Assembly (NCBI GenBank): GCA_944323645.1
Contig: CALUTE010000006.1
Location: forward strand, 1 to 64,000
DNA from: an uncultured Helicobacter sp.
GTDB lineage: Bacteria > Campylobacterota > Campylobacteria > Campylobacterales > Helicobacteraceae
Length of the DNA: 64,000 bases
Direction: 5' to 3'
In this document: one piece after another, positions 18,223 to 28,991 of the stretch
How the letters are laid out: each line of letters opens with the position of its first letter
Position numbering within the stretch: the stretch's first letter is position 1
Program-made: the position numbers and the translations under genes
The notes under the pieces: generated by a model
What the model was told of the DNA's origin: nothing
Seen by the model: the letters and a program-made list of their open reading frames with translations, nothing else
Database searches by the model: none

Positions 18223-19068
18223 CTATGATTGCATAGGCTGATGCCCAAGTAAGATCATTTCATCTTTAATTTTTGCGCGAAATGCTTGTGCATACTCTGC
18301 GCTAGATCCTAGCTTGTCGCTAAAATCTTGCAAAATTACCCCATAATCCTCTTTGCTTATCTCGCCTTTTAACAAAGTGTATTTAAGGTAGAGCCAATAT
18401 GTATTTAACACATCGCTTTGGCAATATGCATTGATTTTATCAAGTGCATTGTGCTCATAATAAAGCCTATACACATCGCCACCACTCACATCGTATTTTC
18501 CTACAATCCCCAACATTTTGCACACACCATCAAGATTAAGTGTGCGAACAGAGCCAAAATGCCCCAGAGAATCTAACAAATCAGTATGCCAATACTCACT
18601 ATACCTAGCACGATAGTTTTCCCATTTGTTTTTGGTTTGGGTGGGGTTATGCACCTCATAGTAGCTAAAAACACTAAGATTGTAGCGCATAGCGCGCAGC
18701 AATACCACAGGGAGATCAAACCCACGTCCATTAAAACTCACAAGTCGCACTTCTTTGGAATTTAAAAATTCCAAAAACTCTTCCAGTAAGCAACGCTCAA
18801 GGGCATCTTCACTTGGAGGTGTCTTGGATTCTAGAAGTTTTTTGCCAAAACTCCCTACTTTACGAAAATTCCCATAATCATCACAAATCACGCTTGAAAT
18901 GGCAATCACTCTGTGCCAATAAATAGGCAAAAACTCACTGTTTGTCTTTTCTTTTTGGAGTTTAAAGGCATACTCGCAAATCTCTATAGGAGAGCGATCT
19001 TGTAATCCATAATGTGTAGCTATCTGGGCAATATCTGGAATAGTTTCAATATCAAATACACAAATCAT
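18223..19068 (-). CDS. Predicted 3'-5' exonuclease, PolB-like
   Basis: 281 residues with an RNase H-like DEDD exonuclease fold of the DNA_pol_B_exo2 type. Motif I is FDIETIPD at the N-terminus, motif II is SFNGRGFDLPVV near residue 112, and motif III is AYCQSDVLNTYWLY near residue 216. No polymerase domain follows. The role in repair or RNA processing is unknown. It sits 2 bases after the TRIC-type channel gene on the same strand, so the two are probably cotranscribed, and it converges on ispG. Confidence 0.85.
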   Translation of the reverse strand: MICVFDIETIPDIAQIATHYGLQDRSPIEICEYAFKLQKEKTNSEFLPIYWHRVIAISSVICDDYGNFRKVGSFGKKLLESKTPPSEDALERCLLEEFLEFLNSKEVRLVSFNGRGFDLPVVLLRAMRYNLSVFSYYEVHNPTQTKNKWENYRARYSEYWHTDLLDSLGHFGSVRTLNLDGVCKMLGIVGKYDVSGGDVYRLYYEHNALDKINAYCQSDVLNTYWLYLKYTLLKGEISKEDYGVILQDFSDKLGSSAEYAQAFRAKIKDEMILLGHQPMQS

Positions 19069-19070
19069 TA

Positions 19071-19763
19071 TTACTCCTTTGTGTTGTTGTCGTCTTTGTT
19101 GGATTGCTTATGGTTTTGTGTTTTTGTATTATGTGGTGCAGATTCTGCTTCGTGGGCAATTTCATAAGAAAAAATCGGCACAGAAAGATTGTATCGAATA
19201 GCTAACAAACGTATCGCAAATCCCGAGCACACCGCAATAATACTCGCACTCTCGACACTACAATTAAGCAAAAATAGTCCATAATAAATAAGCGCTGTAA
19301 CAATTGCCACACCAGCATACAATTCTTTGCGAAAAACAAGCGGTACAATCCCACAAAATATATCGCGCAATACCCCGCCAAAAACCGCAGTAATCACTGC
19401 TGAACTCACAACAAGAATCACACCGAGTTCTTGTGAGCGTGCCACTTCTGCACCAATAACCGCAAACGTAGCAAGCCCAAGTGCATCAAGTGCCAAAAAT
19501 AATTTTTCTAAGCGCGCAACAACATTGGGAATCCTTGTTGTCAGCAGGGCTGCAACACAGACGATGAGAATATACTCTGGGTGAGCAATCCAAGTGATTG
19601 GATGATGATTAAAAAGTACATCGCGAATTGACCCCCCGCCAATAGCCGCCACAAGCGCGACAAAAAGCACGCCAATTAGATCCATTTTGTGTCTGCCTGC
19701 AATAAGTGCGCCACTCATTCCTTCTGCAGTAATGCCTATGATGTATAAAACCAAAAGAAACAT
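19071..19763 (-). CDS. TRIC-type (YicG/UPF0126) cation channel family membrane protein
   Basis: 230 residues with about seven membrane helices made of two repeats. Each repeat carries a glycine-rich motif: IGGGSIRDVLF in the first and VFGGVLRDIFCG in the second. This is the signature of the UPF0126/TRIC family of trimeric cation channels. The tail is hydrophilic (Lys/Asn/Asp). The open frame begins at TTG 19814, but ATG 19763 has GAGG six bases upstream and starts directly at the first helix, so I prefer it. Substrate unknown. Confidence 0.85.
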   Translation of the reverse strand: MFLLVLYIIGITAEGMSGALIAGRHKMDLIGVLFVALVAAIGGGSIRDVLFNHHPITWIAHPEYILIVCVAALLTTRIPNVVARLEKLFLALDALGLATFAVIGAEVARSQELGVILVVSSAVITAVFGGVLRDIFCGIVPLVFRKELYAGVAIVTALIYYGLFLLNCSVESASIIAVCSGFAIRLLAIRYNLSVPIFSYEIAHEAESAPHNTKTQNHKQSNKDDNNTKE

Positions 19764-19888
19764 CGCTACCTCATCATATCTGTATCTATGACTAGATTCT
19801 GCCAAAGACTGCAAAGCATTCTAAAAGCACAATGCAATATAGCAAAATTTTGATAAAATCTGCGATAAACTCTTACAAAGGATATAAT

Positions 19889-21316
19889 ATGGTTATTACG
19901 CGGTTTGCGCCCTCCCCTACGGGATATCTGCATATAGGTGGATTGCGCACAGCACTTTTTAATTACCTACACGCCCGCAAAAATGGTGGCAAATTTCTAA
20001 TACGCATAGAAGATACCGACCTTGCACGCAATTCCAGAGACGCCACAAAAGCAATCTTAGAATCATTTGCTTGGGTAGGGCTAGAGTGCGATGGTGAGAT
20101 TATCTACCAAAGCCAGCGGTTTGATCTATACACGCGTTATGCAAAGCAACTTGTTGATGAAGGCAAGGCATATTATTGCTATATGAGCAAAGAAGAGTTA
20201 GAAGCTTTACGTGATGAACAACGTGCTCGTGGTGAAACACCGCGATATGATAATCGTTACCGAGATTTTAGCGGCACACCACCAGAGGGGATTACTCCTG
20301 TTATTCGTATTAAAGCACCACTTGAAGGAGAAATAGCTTTTGATGATGGGGTAAAGGGCAGAATCTGCGTTCAAGCTAAAGAACTAGATGATTTTATTAT
20401 TTTGCGCTCTGATGGTAGCCCAACATATAATTTTGTCGTTGCGATTGATGATGCACTTATGGGCGTTACAGATGTGATTCGAGGCGATGATCATACAAGT
20501 AACACACCCAAACAAATCATTATCTATAATGCCCTAAATTTTACAATTCCAAAATTTTATCATATTCCGATGATCCTAAACCCAGAAGGAAAAAAACTAA
20601 GCAAACGCGATGGAGCTATGGGGGTTATGGACTATAAGCTTATGGGTTATCTGCCAGAGGCACTTTTGAATTTTCTTGTGCGACTTGGGTGGAGTTATGA
20701 GGATAAAGAAATTTTCTCACTTCAAGAGATGCAAACACTCTTTAGCGCAGACGCGATGAACTCTTCACCTAGTCGCTACAACCAAGAAAAATTCTTATGG
20801 CTCAACCAACACTATATCAAAGAATGCAACAATGCGCGCCTTGAAGTGTTGCTTGATGCATTTGGTACAACAAAATTTGTTGGGCAAACACTTTGCAAGG
20901 ATTTGTTATATAGCGCACTCAAAGATCGTAGCAAAACCCTGCTTGAGTTTGCAACCCAGCAAAAAGAGATTTTGCTTCCCCCAGAATCCTATGATGAAAA
21001 AATGCTAAAAAAGCTTGACCCACTTGCACTAGAAGTGCTAGCAGCCCTGGTGCAAACAGATACATTTGCAAACAAACTTTCTTTAACAAATATCCAAACC
21101 ACAGCAGATATGACACAAGCGCTGCGCGCACTTGAAGAATGGCTGTGCGCATTTGCAGAATCTAACCATATCAAAATTGGCAAACTTATGATTGCGCTGC
21201 GCCTAGCGTTGCTTGGCAAAGGTGGAGGCATTGGCGTGTGCGATGCGCTTATGATACTTGGCATAAATGAAGCTACAAAAAGAATACAAACATTCCTAGC
21301 ACTACATGCAAGCTAA
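19889..21316 (+). CDS. gltX: Glutamyl-tRNA synthetase
   Basis: A 475-residue class I aminoacyl-tRNA synthetase. The HIGH-type motif is in APSPTGYLHIGGLRTALF, the KMSKS-type motif is KKLSKRDGA, and RIEDTDLARN binds glutamate. The frame opens upstream at 19832, but ATG 19889 is preceded by AAAGGA at 19876-19882 and gives the canonical MVITRFAPSPTG start. Helicobacter carries two paralogous enzymes, one charging tRNA-Glu and one tRNA-Gln for later amidation. Which of the two this is cannot be settled from sequence alone, though it looks nearer to GltX1. The next gene overlaps its stop. Confidence 0.95.
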   Translation: MVITRFAPSPTGYLHIGGLRTALFNYLHARKNGGKFLIRIEDTDLARNSRDATKAILESFAWVGLECDGEIIYQSQRFDLYTRYAKQLVDEGKAYYCYMSKEELEALRDEQRARGETPRYDNRYRDFSGTPPEGITPVIRIKAPLEGEIAFDDGVKGRICVQAKELDDFIILRSDGSPTYNFVVAIDDALMGVTDVIRGDDHTSNTPKQIIIYNALNFTIPKFYHIPMILNPEGKKLSKRDGAMGVMDYKLMGYLPEALLNFLVRLGWSYEDKEIFSLQEMQTLFSADAMNSSPSRYNQEKFLWLNQHYIKECNNARLEVLLDAFGTTKFVGQTLCKDLLYSALKDRSKTLLEFATQQKEILLPPESYDEKMLKKLDPLALEVLAALVQTDTFANKLSLTNIQTTADMTQALRALEEWLCAFAESNHIKIGKLMIALRLALLGKGGGIGVCDALMILGINEATKRIQTFLALHAS

Positions 21317-22688
21317 TAAAATAAATACTATGATGGCATACAGGAAGTTTGGAGTGGTGTTGCTTTTTTGCTTGCTGTGTGGGGTTGCTATGGCAGATTC
21401 TGGCGGCTGCGAGAAGTTTGAACTACAAGACACTGAAGAAACCCTAGAAACACAAGAATATACGCTAATAAAAAAGATTTCTTATGTATGTCTAGAATCT
21501 AGAATTGGCAAAATGCTAGCCACAGATACCAAAACACCAGAATCTAAGACAAACACAATCAAAGATCTTTGGCTGTATTATATGTTTTTTGATTCTAGAC
21601 TTTTTGGGATATTTACTAGCAAAACACTCTTTATGCCAATCTCGCAGTACAATGGTAGCGCAAACGCAGCGCAGCTGCAAGATGGCAGTACTTTTGTCTT
21701 TAGCGCAAAAACTGCTAGCGATGGCTCGCTTATTTCATTGCAAGGCTATTTTGGGAAAAACACTTTTACCAACACCACACAAGAAGTGCTCTTCACACAA
21801 CAAGGCTGCATTGCTGATTTTTGCAAAAACAACTCTATTATTGTTTATGCAGAAATTGATCTTTATGACAAAAAAGAACAATTTACCCAGCCCTACACCT
21901 ATATGAACCAACTGCAAATTTTTGAAGGTAGCGCGCATTTTGCGCTGCTACGCACTATGGATAATGCCCTGCCAACGCGCTATCAAAATATACAAGATGC
22001 ACTAAAAGCACTTAAGAGTGATATGGATATGTTTTTTGCAAATAAGCACCTCACACTGCAGCCAAAAATAGCATTTCTTCAAAACGATACACAAATTCTA
22101 AAAAATGTACAACAAACAGCAAAAGCGTACAAAAGTGGCAAACCTCTTGAAATACAAACACTAAGCGCGCAAGAGCAAACCGCACAAAACCAAACGCTTT
22201 GGAACAATCACCTTGATATAACACTTTTAAACGATACGACATTGTTGTTTATGCAAAGAACACGAACTACCTACCAAAAGCTTGACAAAGATCGACATCT
22301 ATTTGAGCATAATGGTATCAAGCTCGATCTATCTAAAGATAGCACACCGCAATTATTGCAACTCAAAGATGTGCTACAAGACAATAAGCATTCGCGCACA
22401 CTGCTTGCAAAACAACTAGCAAACTACCTGCGACAAAACCACGAAGGCAAGACACATTCAAGCGACCTTTCATCTGTTATGATGGCATTTATACAAAAAG
22501 ATAAACATCTCTTTGAGCAAAATGTTTCATTTATAAATGGCGAGATTATTATACGCGATCTAGATTTTTTGCGCGGTATGGGGCTAGAAATCAAAGAGCC
22601 TTCCACGTGGAATTTTTATTTGGAGCTTAGCAGGATTGAGCCTGTGTTGCAGCCAAACTTTGCAAAGTTGCTATTTGCAAACGATTAA
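21306..22688 (+). CDS. Secreted protein of unknown function
   Basis: 460 residues with an N-terminal signal peptide (MMAYRKFGVVLLFCLLCGVAMA from the second start) and a probable cleavage after AMA. The mature part is rich in Lys, Gln, Thr and Leu, has few cysteines after the first third, and ends without a membrane anchor, so a periplasmic location is likely. Starts at 21306, overlapping the gltX stop, and at 21330 are both possible. Neither has a clear ribosome site, which suggests coupling to gltX translation. No family recognised. Confidence 0.65.
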   Translation: MQANKINTMMAYRKFGVVLLFCLLCGVAMADSGGCEKFELQDTEETLETQEYTLIKKISYVCLESRIGKMLATDTKTPESKTNTIKDLWLYYMFFDSRLFGIFTSKTLFMPISQYNGSANAAQLQDGSTFVFSAKTASDGSLISLQGYFGKNTFTNTTQEVLFTQQGCIADFCKNNSIIVYAEIDLYDKKEQFTQPYTYMNQLQIFEGSAHFALLRTMDNALPTRYQNIQDALKALKSDMDMFFANKHLTLQPKIAFLQNDTQILKNVQQTAKAYKSGKPLEIQTLSAQEQTAQNQTLWNNHLDITLLNDTTLLFMQRTRTTYQKLDKDRHLFEHNGIKLDLSKDSTPQLLQLKDVLQDNKHSRTLLAKQLANYLRQNHEGKTHSSDLSSVMMAFIQKDKHLFEQNVSFINGEIIIRDLDFLRGMGLEIKEPSTWNFYLELSRIEPVLQPNFAKLLFAND

Positions 22689-22729
22689 AACTGCGCTTAA
22701 TATTTAGAGAATCTTAGTGCCTTTGGCGT

Positions 22730-23383
22730 TTAAAAACACCACTCATCTGAATTAAACTGCTCTTTGCCAAGCTTGCAAGCACGATTATAGTATTCGCTTG
22801 CTTTTTTCTCATCTTGCGCCACTCCTGTACCTTCTGAATAAAAGACACCAATGGTTGCGCAAGCTATGGGTTCCTTATAATTGCAAGCTTTTTCAAGGTA
22901 TGCAAATGTTTTCTTAGAATCGCCTTGTTCCAAATATGCAAAAGCTGCTTTAAAGCAAGCCTCTGCATTATGTTTGCTACAAGATTTTGCGTATTCTTCA
23001 GAATCTTTTTCAGACGCATTTGCCTGTTCGGTATCATAAAGACACCACTCATCTGAATCAATCTTCTTTTTGCCAAACTTGCAAGCGCGCTTATAGTATT
23101 CGCTTGCTTTTTTCTCATCTTGCGCCACTCCTGTACCTTCTGAATAGTAACGTCCTAGAGCCGCGCAAGCTATAGGCTCTTTGTAGTTGCAGGCTTTTGT
23201 GTGGTAATGAAGCGCTTGCTTGAAATCGCCTCGTTCTTCATACACTAAGGCTGCATTGTAGCACACATCTGTATTCTTTTTGCTGCAGGTTTTTGTGTAT
23301 TCTTCAAAATCTTTTTCAAACGCATTTGCCTGCATAATAAATGGTATGCCAAAGAAACAAATCGCGCCAAGAAACCATTTCAT
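22730..23383 (-). CDS. Sel1-repeat (Hcp-like) secreted protein with an internal tandem duplication
   Basis: 217 residues: a signal peptide ending near MQANA, then Sel1-like repeats with the cysteine pairs seen in Helicobacter cysteine-rich proteins. The mature part consists of two copies of about 95 residues each, running from FEKDFEEYTKTCSK to DSDEWCLY and from SEKDSEEYAKSCSK to NSDEWCF. Identical stretches such as YSEGTGVAQDEKKASEYY and ACNYKEPIACA occur in both, so the duplication looks recent. Hcp proteins fold as disulfide-stapled alpha/alpha repeats and some bind beta-lactams. The function here is unknown. It begins 8 bases after icd on the same strand. Confidence 0.8.
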   Translation of the reverse strand: MKWFLGAICFFGIPFIMQANAFEKDFEEYTKTCSKKNTDVCYNAALVYEERGDFKQALHYHTKACNYKEPIACAALGRYYSEGTGVAQDEKKASEYYKRACKFGKKKIDSDEWCLYDTEQANASEKDSEEYAKSCSKHNAEACFKAAFAYLEQGDSKKTFAYLEKACNYKEPIACATIGVFYSEGTGVAQDEKKASEYYNRACKLGKEQFNSDEWCF

Positions 23384-23391
23384 AGCGGTTT

Positions 23392-25599
23392 CTAAACTTT
23401 GGCGATTTTTGCTATCACGGCATTAAATGTTGCGCTTGGTCGCATAACAGATTCTGCCTTGCTATCATCAAATTTATAGTACCCACCCAAATCTACTACC
23501 TTACCTTGCGCACCATTAAACTCTGATCGAATGTTTTCTTGATTAGATTCTAGCTCTTTAGCGATAGGCTCAAAAAATGCAGCAATGCTAGAATCTGTGC
23601 TTTGGTCTGCTAGTGCGCGTGTGAAATACATCGCCAAGTAGAAATGGCTTGTTCGGTTATCGTCCTCTCCAACCTTGCGAGAAGGGGCTTTGTTGTTAAG
23701 TAGCCACTGCCCTATGGCAGAATCTAGCGCGCTTGCAAGCACACTAGCCTTTTGATTGTTGGTTTTTCGCGCATAAAACTCTAGGCTTGCTTGCAATGCC
23801 AAAAACTCCCCAAGACTATCCCAGCGCAAATGATTTTCATTCACAAGCTGTTCTACTTGTTTGGGCGCACTACCTCCAGCACCTGTCTCAAACATCGCTC
23901 CGCCATTGAGCATAGGAACAACAGAAAGCATTTTTGCACTTGTACCAAGCTCTAAGATTGGGAAAAGATCTGTAAGATAATCACGCAAAACATTACCCGT
24001 GATAGAAATAACATCTTTGCCAGCACGAATAAGCCGCAATGACTCTAGGCAGGCTTCCTTTGGTGCTAGAATCTCGATTTGCTTATTTTTCTCTTTTAAG
24101 CGCGCATTGACAAGATCGATCATAATCTTATTGCTAGCGCGTTTTGTATCAAGCCAAAAAATCGCCTTCGCACCTGTAATATCAGCACGCTCAATCCCTA
24201 AATCAATCCAATTTTGCACCGCGTCAAACTTGGCTTGATTGGCGCGGTAGATATCGTCTTTTTGGACTTTATGAGCTAATAGCACATTTCCAGCACTATC
24301 TAGAATCCTAAACTCACCATCACTTGGCGCAACAAATGTTTTATCATGGGAGCCATACTCTTGCGCCTTTCTTGCCATAAGCCCTACATTGCTAACGCTT
24401 CCTAGTGTCGCTGGATCAAGCGAGCCAAATTTGCGCATATCTTCTAATACTGCCTCATAAATCGTGGCATAGGTTTTATCTGGGATTACCGCATTTGTAT
24501 CGCATTCTTTGCCATCTTTATCCCAAAGTTTTGCCCCATTTTTTAGCATAGCTGGCATAGAAGCATCTACAATGACATCGCTTGGTACGTGCAAATTTGT
24601 AATGCCCTTGTCAGAATTTACCATAGAAATCTTTGCATTTTTGCTAAGAATCTCATTGTATTTTGCAAGGATTTCTACCTTTTTGGGTGAAGATTCTATC
24701 TTGGTTAGCAACTCTGAAATACCATTGTTTGCATTTACGCCAAGGCGTGCTAGCTCATCGCCAAAGCTCTCAAAAATTTCTTTAAAATATGCTTTGACCG
24801 CATAGCCAAAGAGAATCGGATCGCTTACTTTCATCATTGTTGCTTTTAAATGCAAAGAAAATAAAATATCCTCTTTTTTGCATTGTGCAATTTGCTCTTC
24901 ATAAAACGCATAAAGCTTTTTTGCACTCATAAATGTCGCATCTAAAATTTCATTGCTTTCAAGCTTAATGCCCTCTTTTAGCACAGCTTCTTTACCACTA
25001 GAATCTACAAATACGATTTTTGCACTATCAGGCTTGCTGATTAAAACCGCCTTTTCATTCTCAAAAAAATCTCCATCACTCATATAAGATATACGCGTTT
25101 TGGAATCCTTACTGAAAGGTGCAACTTTGTAGGGATTTTTTTTCGCATAATCTTTGACTGCCTTTGTACAACGTCTATCTGAATTACCCTCGCGCAATAC
25201 CGGATTCACAGCTGACCCAAGCACTTTTTGATATTTATCTTTGATTGCTTTTTGCTCATCATTTTGTGGATTATCTGGGAAATCAGGAAGTTTATAGCCT
25301 TTTGCTTGCAATTCTTTAATAGTTGCTTTAAGTTGCGGAATAGAAGCTGAAATATTAGGAGTTTTTATAAGGTTTGCATCGCTTTGCTTTACGAGCGCAC
25401 CAAGGTCGCTCAAACTATCTGGAAGACGTTGCTCTGGCGTAAGTGCATCAGGAAATTGCGCAATCACACGCGCAGCAAGTGAAATATCTGAAGTAGCTAC
25501 TTCAATGCCTGCATATTGTAAAAATGCCTTTGCTATCGGAAGAAAAGAGTATGTAGCAAGAGCTGGAGACTCATCAGTAAGCGTGTAGGTGATTTTCAT
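23392..25599 (-). CDS. icd: NADP-dependent isocitrate dehydrogenase, monomeric type
   Basis: A 735-residue monomeric (IDH-II) enzyme that oxidatively decarboxylates isocitrate to 2-oxoglutarate. Family signatures include [20 protein letters not shown] at the start, [53 protein letters not shown], and a C-terminal half with [10 protein letters not shown] and [11 protein letters not shown] chose ATG 25599, preceded by AAAGGAC, over the upstream opening at 25689. Length is exactly that of the family. Together with gltA and the oor genes it forms the oxidative TCA segment. As I recall, H. pylori has the unrelated dimeric enzyme. Confidence 0.96.
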   Translation of the reverse strand: MKITYTLTDESPALATYSFLPIAKAFLQYAGIEVATSDISLAARVIAQFPDALTPEQRLPDSLSDLGALVKQSDANLIKTPNISASIPQLKATIKELQAKGYKLPDFPDNPQNDEQKAIKDKYQKVLGSAVNPVLREGNSDRRCTKAVKDYAKKNPYKVAPFSKDSKTRISYMSDGDFFENEKAVLISKPDSAKIVFVDSSGKEAVLKEGIKLESNEILDATFMSAKKLYAFYEEQIAQCKKEDILFSLHLKATMMKVSDPILFGYAVKAYFKEIFESFGDELARLGVNANNGISELLTKIESSPKKVEILAKYNEILSKNAKISMVNSDKGITNLHVPSDVIVDASMPAMLKNGAKLWDKDGKECDTNAVIPDKTYATIYEAVLEDMRKFGSLDPATLGSVSNVGLMARKAQEYGSHDKTFVAPSDGEFRILDSAGNVLLAHKVQKDDIYRANQAKFDAVQNWIDLGIERADITGAKAIFWLDTKRASNKIMIDLVNARLKEKNKQIEILAPKEACLESLRLIRAGKDVISITGNVLRDYLTDLFPILELGTSAKMLSVVPMLNGGAMFETGAGGSAPKQVEQLVNENHLRWDSLGEFLALQASLEFYARKTNNQKASVLASALDSAIGQWLLNNKAPSRKVGEDDNRTSHFYLAMYFTRALADQSTDSSIAAFFEPIAKELESNQENIRSEFNGAQGKVVDLGGYYKFDDSKAESVMRPSATFNAVIAKIAKV

Positions 25600-25775
25600 A
25601 GTGTGTCCTTTGTCTGGGATTAGTTGTAAGAGTCTTAGAGTATAGCAAAATATTAGTTTAAAATTAAATATTTTTTTACTTTTTACCACTTGTTGCTAGA
25701 TATACTTTCAAAAATAAACGCAATAAAATTATCGCATAAACCCATGCAAAAGCTTGCTTTATAAATCCTGACTAC

Positions 25776-27301
25776 TTAAAATTGGCATATTTTAGGTTGG
25801 ATTCTGTATAGAGCTTGCGAGAATCTAGGGGCATCGTGATTGTTCATATGCATTGCTTGCCACAAGATTGCAGACTCTACTACCCACACGTGTTCGTTTT
25901 GTTTGCGCAAACCCCACGCTGTGCGCTCATCTTTAAAATAATCAGGCGCAAAACTTTGAGATTTTGTATGTTTATCTGCCCCATTATCTAGCAGAAATTT
26001 TACCACCCGCACATCATCATCAATTTGTGCTTGAAAAACTGCAGAATGTAGCGGTGTGAAGCTACCTCCAGGGCTCGCATATTGCTTGTTAATATCAAAC
26101 CCAAAATCTAGCAATAATTGAAGAATCTTTATGCTTCTTAAGCTTAGAGCATCTTTCATCGCGCTGTCATTTTCATAATGAATATTTACCCCTCTTTTTA
26201 AAAAGAGCTTCGCAATCTCCTCATATGCCCTACGCTTGTCTTTTGTGCAGCCTTTGGAGATCAATGCTGGTGTCGTGCAATATGGCACACCCATTAGTGC
26301 AACGGCAATCTGTTCGCCATATTTTTGAATAAGTACTTTATCTGATTTGGGATTATAGCTATAGATTATAATCGGTGAATGCACATCTGCGCCACTATCA
26401 AGCAAATAACGCACCATAGCAATATTTGCATTGCTTGTAGCATAGTATAGCGGGCTTTGCGCATTAGTATAAGAGAGTTTGCCACTATGGTTTATAAGTA
26501 ATTGTAATGCCTCAAGGTTATCTGCCATTGCTGCTAGCAGTACCGGATACATAAAAAATTTCCATCGCTATAAGGATATTTTCCAAGAAATGTATTGGTA
26601 TTCAAACCAAATTCAAGCAAGTATTGCACCATTTGTGTCTGCTCATCTTTTTTAGAGTCTCTAAAACGAAAGATATTAAACCACAATCTTTTATCATCTT
26701 TGATGTTGCGTATGTGATGTGTAAGCAATATATGGGCAGTATTAAGATAGGCATAGCTAGGTTTTGTTTGAGAATCTTTATGGAATCCACTCCAAAAAAG
26801 CGCACTCTCATAATCTTTACGCCCTAATGCACTTAAAAGCGCGCGCACTCTAGGGTGCATAAAAACCAAAGTGGCATTATTGTTGCTAGCAGAATCCACA
26901 TCTACTTCTATGTCAAATAGTGCTGGAATATCCTTTAAAAGCGCATTTTGCAACGCAGTATCCAGAGTGGCAAAAGTTTGCTTGGCAGAATCTAAAATAT
27001 ATTGCTCATAGCGAAGTTTTTCAAGTGGGATAATCCGTGAATGATGAATAAAACCAGCAACATTTGGATATAGCTCTTCATCAAATGTGCAAACCCCATA
27101 CCACTGCGTATTCTCATCATTCATACCATAAATGTACACACCAACAAAAAAATCATCTCTAGAGAGATTGCGAAGAATTTTACCATTTGGTGTTGCGCGC
27201 AGGTTGATAAATATATCATTACTTACAAATTGCGCACCCTTTAATGCCTATACATCACATATCTTGCCAAAACTAGTGCCAATAACTAACCCAAACAGCA
27301 T
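25776..27301 (-). pseudogene. Ankyrin-repeat secreted protein, broken by an in-frame stop and a frameshift
   Basis: Two adjacent frames read as one gene. A good ribosome site (GAGGAG) precedes ATG 27301, which begins a signal peptide (MLFGLVIGTSFGKI). The frame is stopped by TAG at 27248-27250 but continues without other stops through an SH3-like region (FINLRATPNGKILRN, YIYGMNDENTQWYG). It runs to an A6 tract at 26553-26558 (T6 in sense). One extra T there would join the frame to the downstream ankyrin repeats (NLEALQLLINHSG, MVRYLLDSGADV, VVKFLLDNGAD). Both lesions together point to decay. The A6 tract alone could have been a slippage switch. Ankyrin proteins of this type are usually periplasmic binding proteins; partner unknown. 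Confidence 0.75.
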
Positions 27302-27396
27302 AAAACTCCTCAGCACTCTAGAAGCAATATTGGAAAAAATAGCTGTTGTACACAAGTATAATTAAAGTAGAATCTTTGACATTTCAAACTATAGAG

Positions 27397-28857
27397 TTAT
27401 CTACCAAATTTCATTGCCTGCTTTTGAGAAATAACAACAAAACGTGTCGTTTTATTGTGCTTGGACGTCTTAGCATCTTCGATAAGCTGGTTTGGATTAC
27501 CTCGTATGAAAGGATCAATATAGCCTATCTCAAAAGATTTAGAATTGATATGAGAGAGAAACTCACCATCTGTCTTTGCTATCATAACGCTATATTCTTT
27601 TGAAGCAGACATAATCTGTAGTTTAAGATACATTTCAAGCTTTTGGTTGGTTGTATAGATGAGAAAAAGTTTTTCGTGTTGTTTTTTGTATTTGTGGTAA
27701 TAGTTGTAGCCTGTTTTTTCATTATCGGCAAGTTTATTTTTATCAAGACGCTTAAGATACTGCCCATAAAAAGTCATCGTGCAATATGGACTATTTACAT
27801 CATGCTTGAAAAAATTGTTATGCACAGAAGTAGAAGCCATACTAATTTTCCACATTTTATTATCAAGTGCAGTGGCAACAAGATTGAGTGCATTATGTGT
27901 TTCATCTTTTAGTTTTGCGTGTGCCGAATGAAATGCATCTACAAAACTACTCAAATGCCCATCTCGAAATAGCTTTGTAATAGATTCTAAGCGCTCTTGG
28001 CAACTCGCAAGAATTTTTATCTCTTCCTCAGCCTTTGCCATAATATTTTTTTGTGTCTCAAGTTTGCCAGGCAACGACGGATCTTTTTGTTTGGCTTCTA
28101 TTTTTGTACGCAATTTCTTTACTTCACTCATACAAAACTTCACTTTATTGCGCAATTGGATAACCTTTTCTTTGATACCAAGTATGGCTTTGATAGCACC
28201 ACGATAGTGTAATTGTTTGTCTAAAAACACGGTTTCATAAATTGCCTCTGGCTTAAGTCCAGAGCTTTGTAAAAGTGCTTTGTAAGAGTACTCAAGATTA
28301 TTTACCTTTTGTAAATCAAGAGCAAAAACATCAGGTGTGATATTCTTATCACAATACACCAAGTAATCCATAGCCTTAGAAAGAAAGCGACGCACAACAA
28401 GATAATTAAGCTGATTTTCTGTGGAAATTTCTTCTATGTCTGTTAATGAAAATTTGATTGCTTGAGATTCTGGTGCAAAATATTCTTTAAGACAATCTTC
28501 TATAGGAACAGATACTTCAATATTCTTCATCTCAAGATAGTTTGTTTTCTGAAAAATACTTTCAGCAATCTGATTACGCAAATCGGCTTCTTTGGTTTTT
28601 AGCTCCTCATCTGTATCGGTTTTCCAAAAGTCGATTTCTTTGATTAGAGAGTTTTCTGAAAATTCCTGATACGCTGAACTATGCGCATCAACAATGCGTC
28701 CATTTTCATCTAGGCGAAATTCCACATACATTCCAGTAGCAGGCAATAGCTTACGATCGTGCCAATATTCTTTGCGCAATTCAAAAATCTTTTTCGAATA
28801 GTTTGTGATCACTCCTGAACCTGTTGCCATCGAATAGCGACTAATTCTTCCGTGCAT
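27397..28857 (-). CDS. Large cytoplasmic protein with a cold-shock-like N-terminus
   Basis: 486 residues. The first 60 residues resemble a cold-shock/S1-like nucleic-acid fold, with GRISRYSMATGSGVI, YVEFRLDENGRIVDA and a final Ala-His-Ser. The rest is helical, with a coiled coil around residues 225-290 (KEKVIQLRNKVKFCMSEVKK). There is no signal peptide or membrane helix. ATG 28857 has AGGGGA upstream. I recognise this as a conserved Helicobacter hypothetical but not as a named family. RNA or DNA binding is inference from the N-terminus only. Confidence 0.65.
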   Translation of the reverse strand: MHGRISRYSMATGSGVITNYSKKIFELRKEYWHDRKLLPATGMYVEFRLDENGRIVDAHSSAYQEFSENSLIKEIDFWKTDTDEELKTKEADLRNQIAESIFQKTNYLEMKNIEVSVPIEDCLKEYFAPESQAIKFSLTDIEEISTENQLNYLVVRRFLSKAMDYLVYCDKNITPDVFALDLQKVNNLEYSYKALLQSSGLKPEAIYETVFLDKQLHYRGAIKAILGIKEKVIQLRNKVKFCMSEVKKLRTKIEAKQKDPSLPGKLETQKNIMAKAEEEIKILASCQERLESITKLFRDGHLSSFVDAFHSAHAKLKDETHNALNLVATALDNKMWKISMASTSVHNNFFKHDVNSPYCTMTFYGQYLKRLDKNKLADNEKTGYNYYHKYKKQHEKLFLIYTTNQKLEMYLKLQIMSASKEYSVMIAKTDGEFLSHINSKSFEIGYIDPFIRGNPNQLIEDAKTSKHNKTTRFVVISQKQAMKFGR

Positions 28858-28991
28858 TTTGATCCCCTAGGCAAAATTTATTTTCAGTGCATTATGTTAT
28901 AATAGCTTAAAAAAATTTTTGCTTAAAAGGACATCACATCAAACAAATATATGTTTTATGCGCTTGGTGTAGCCTTTTTATTATTCTTACA

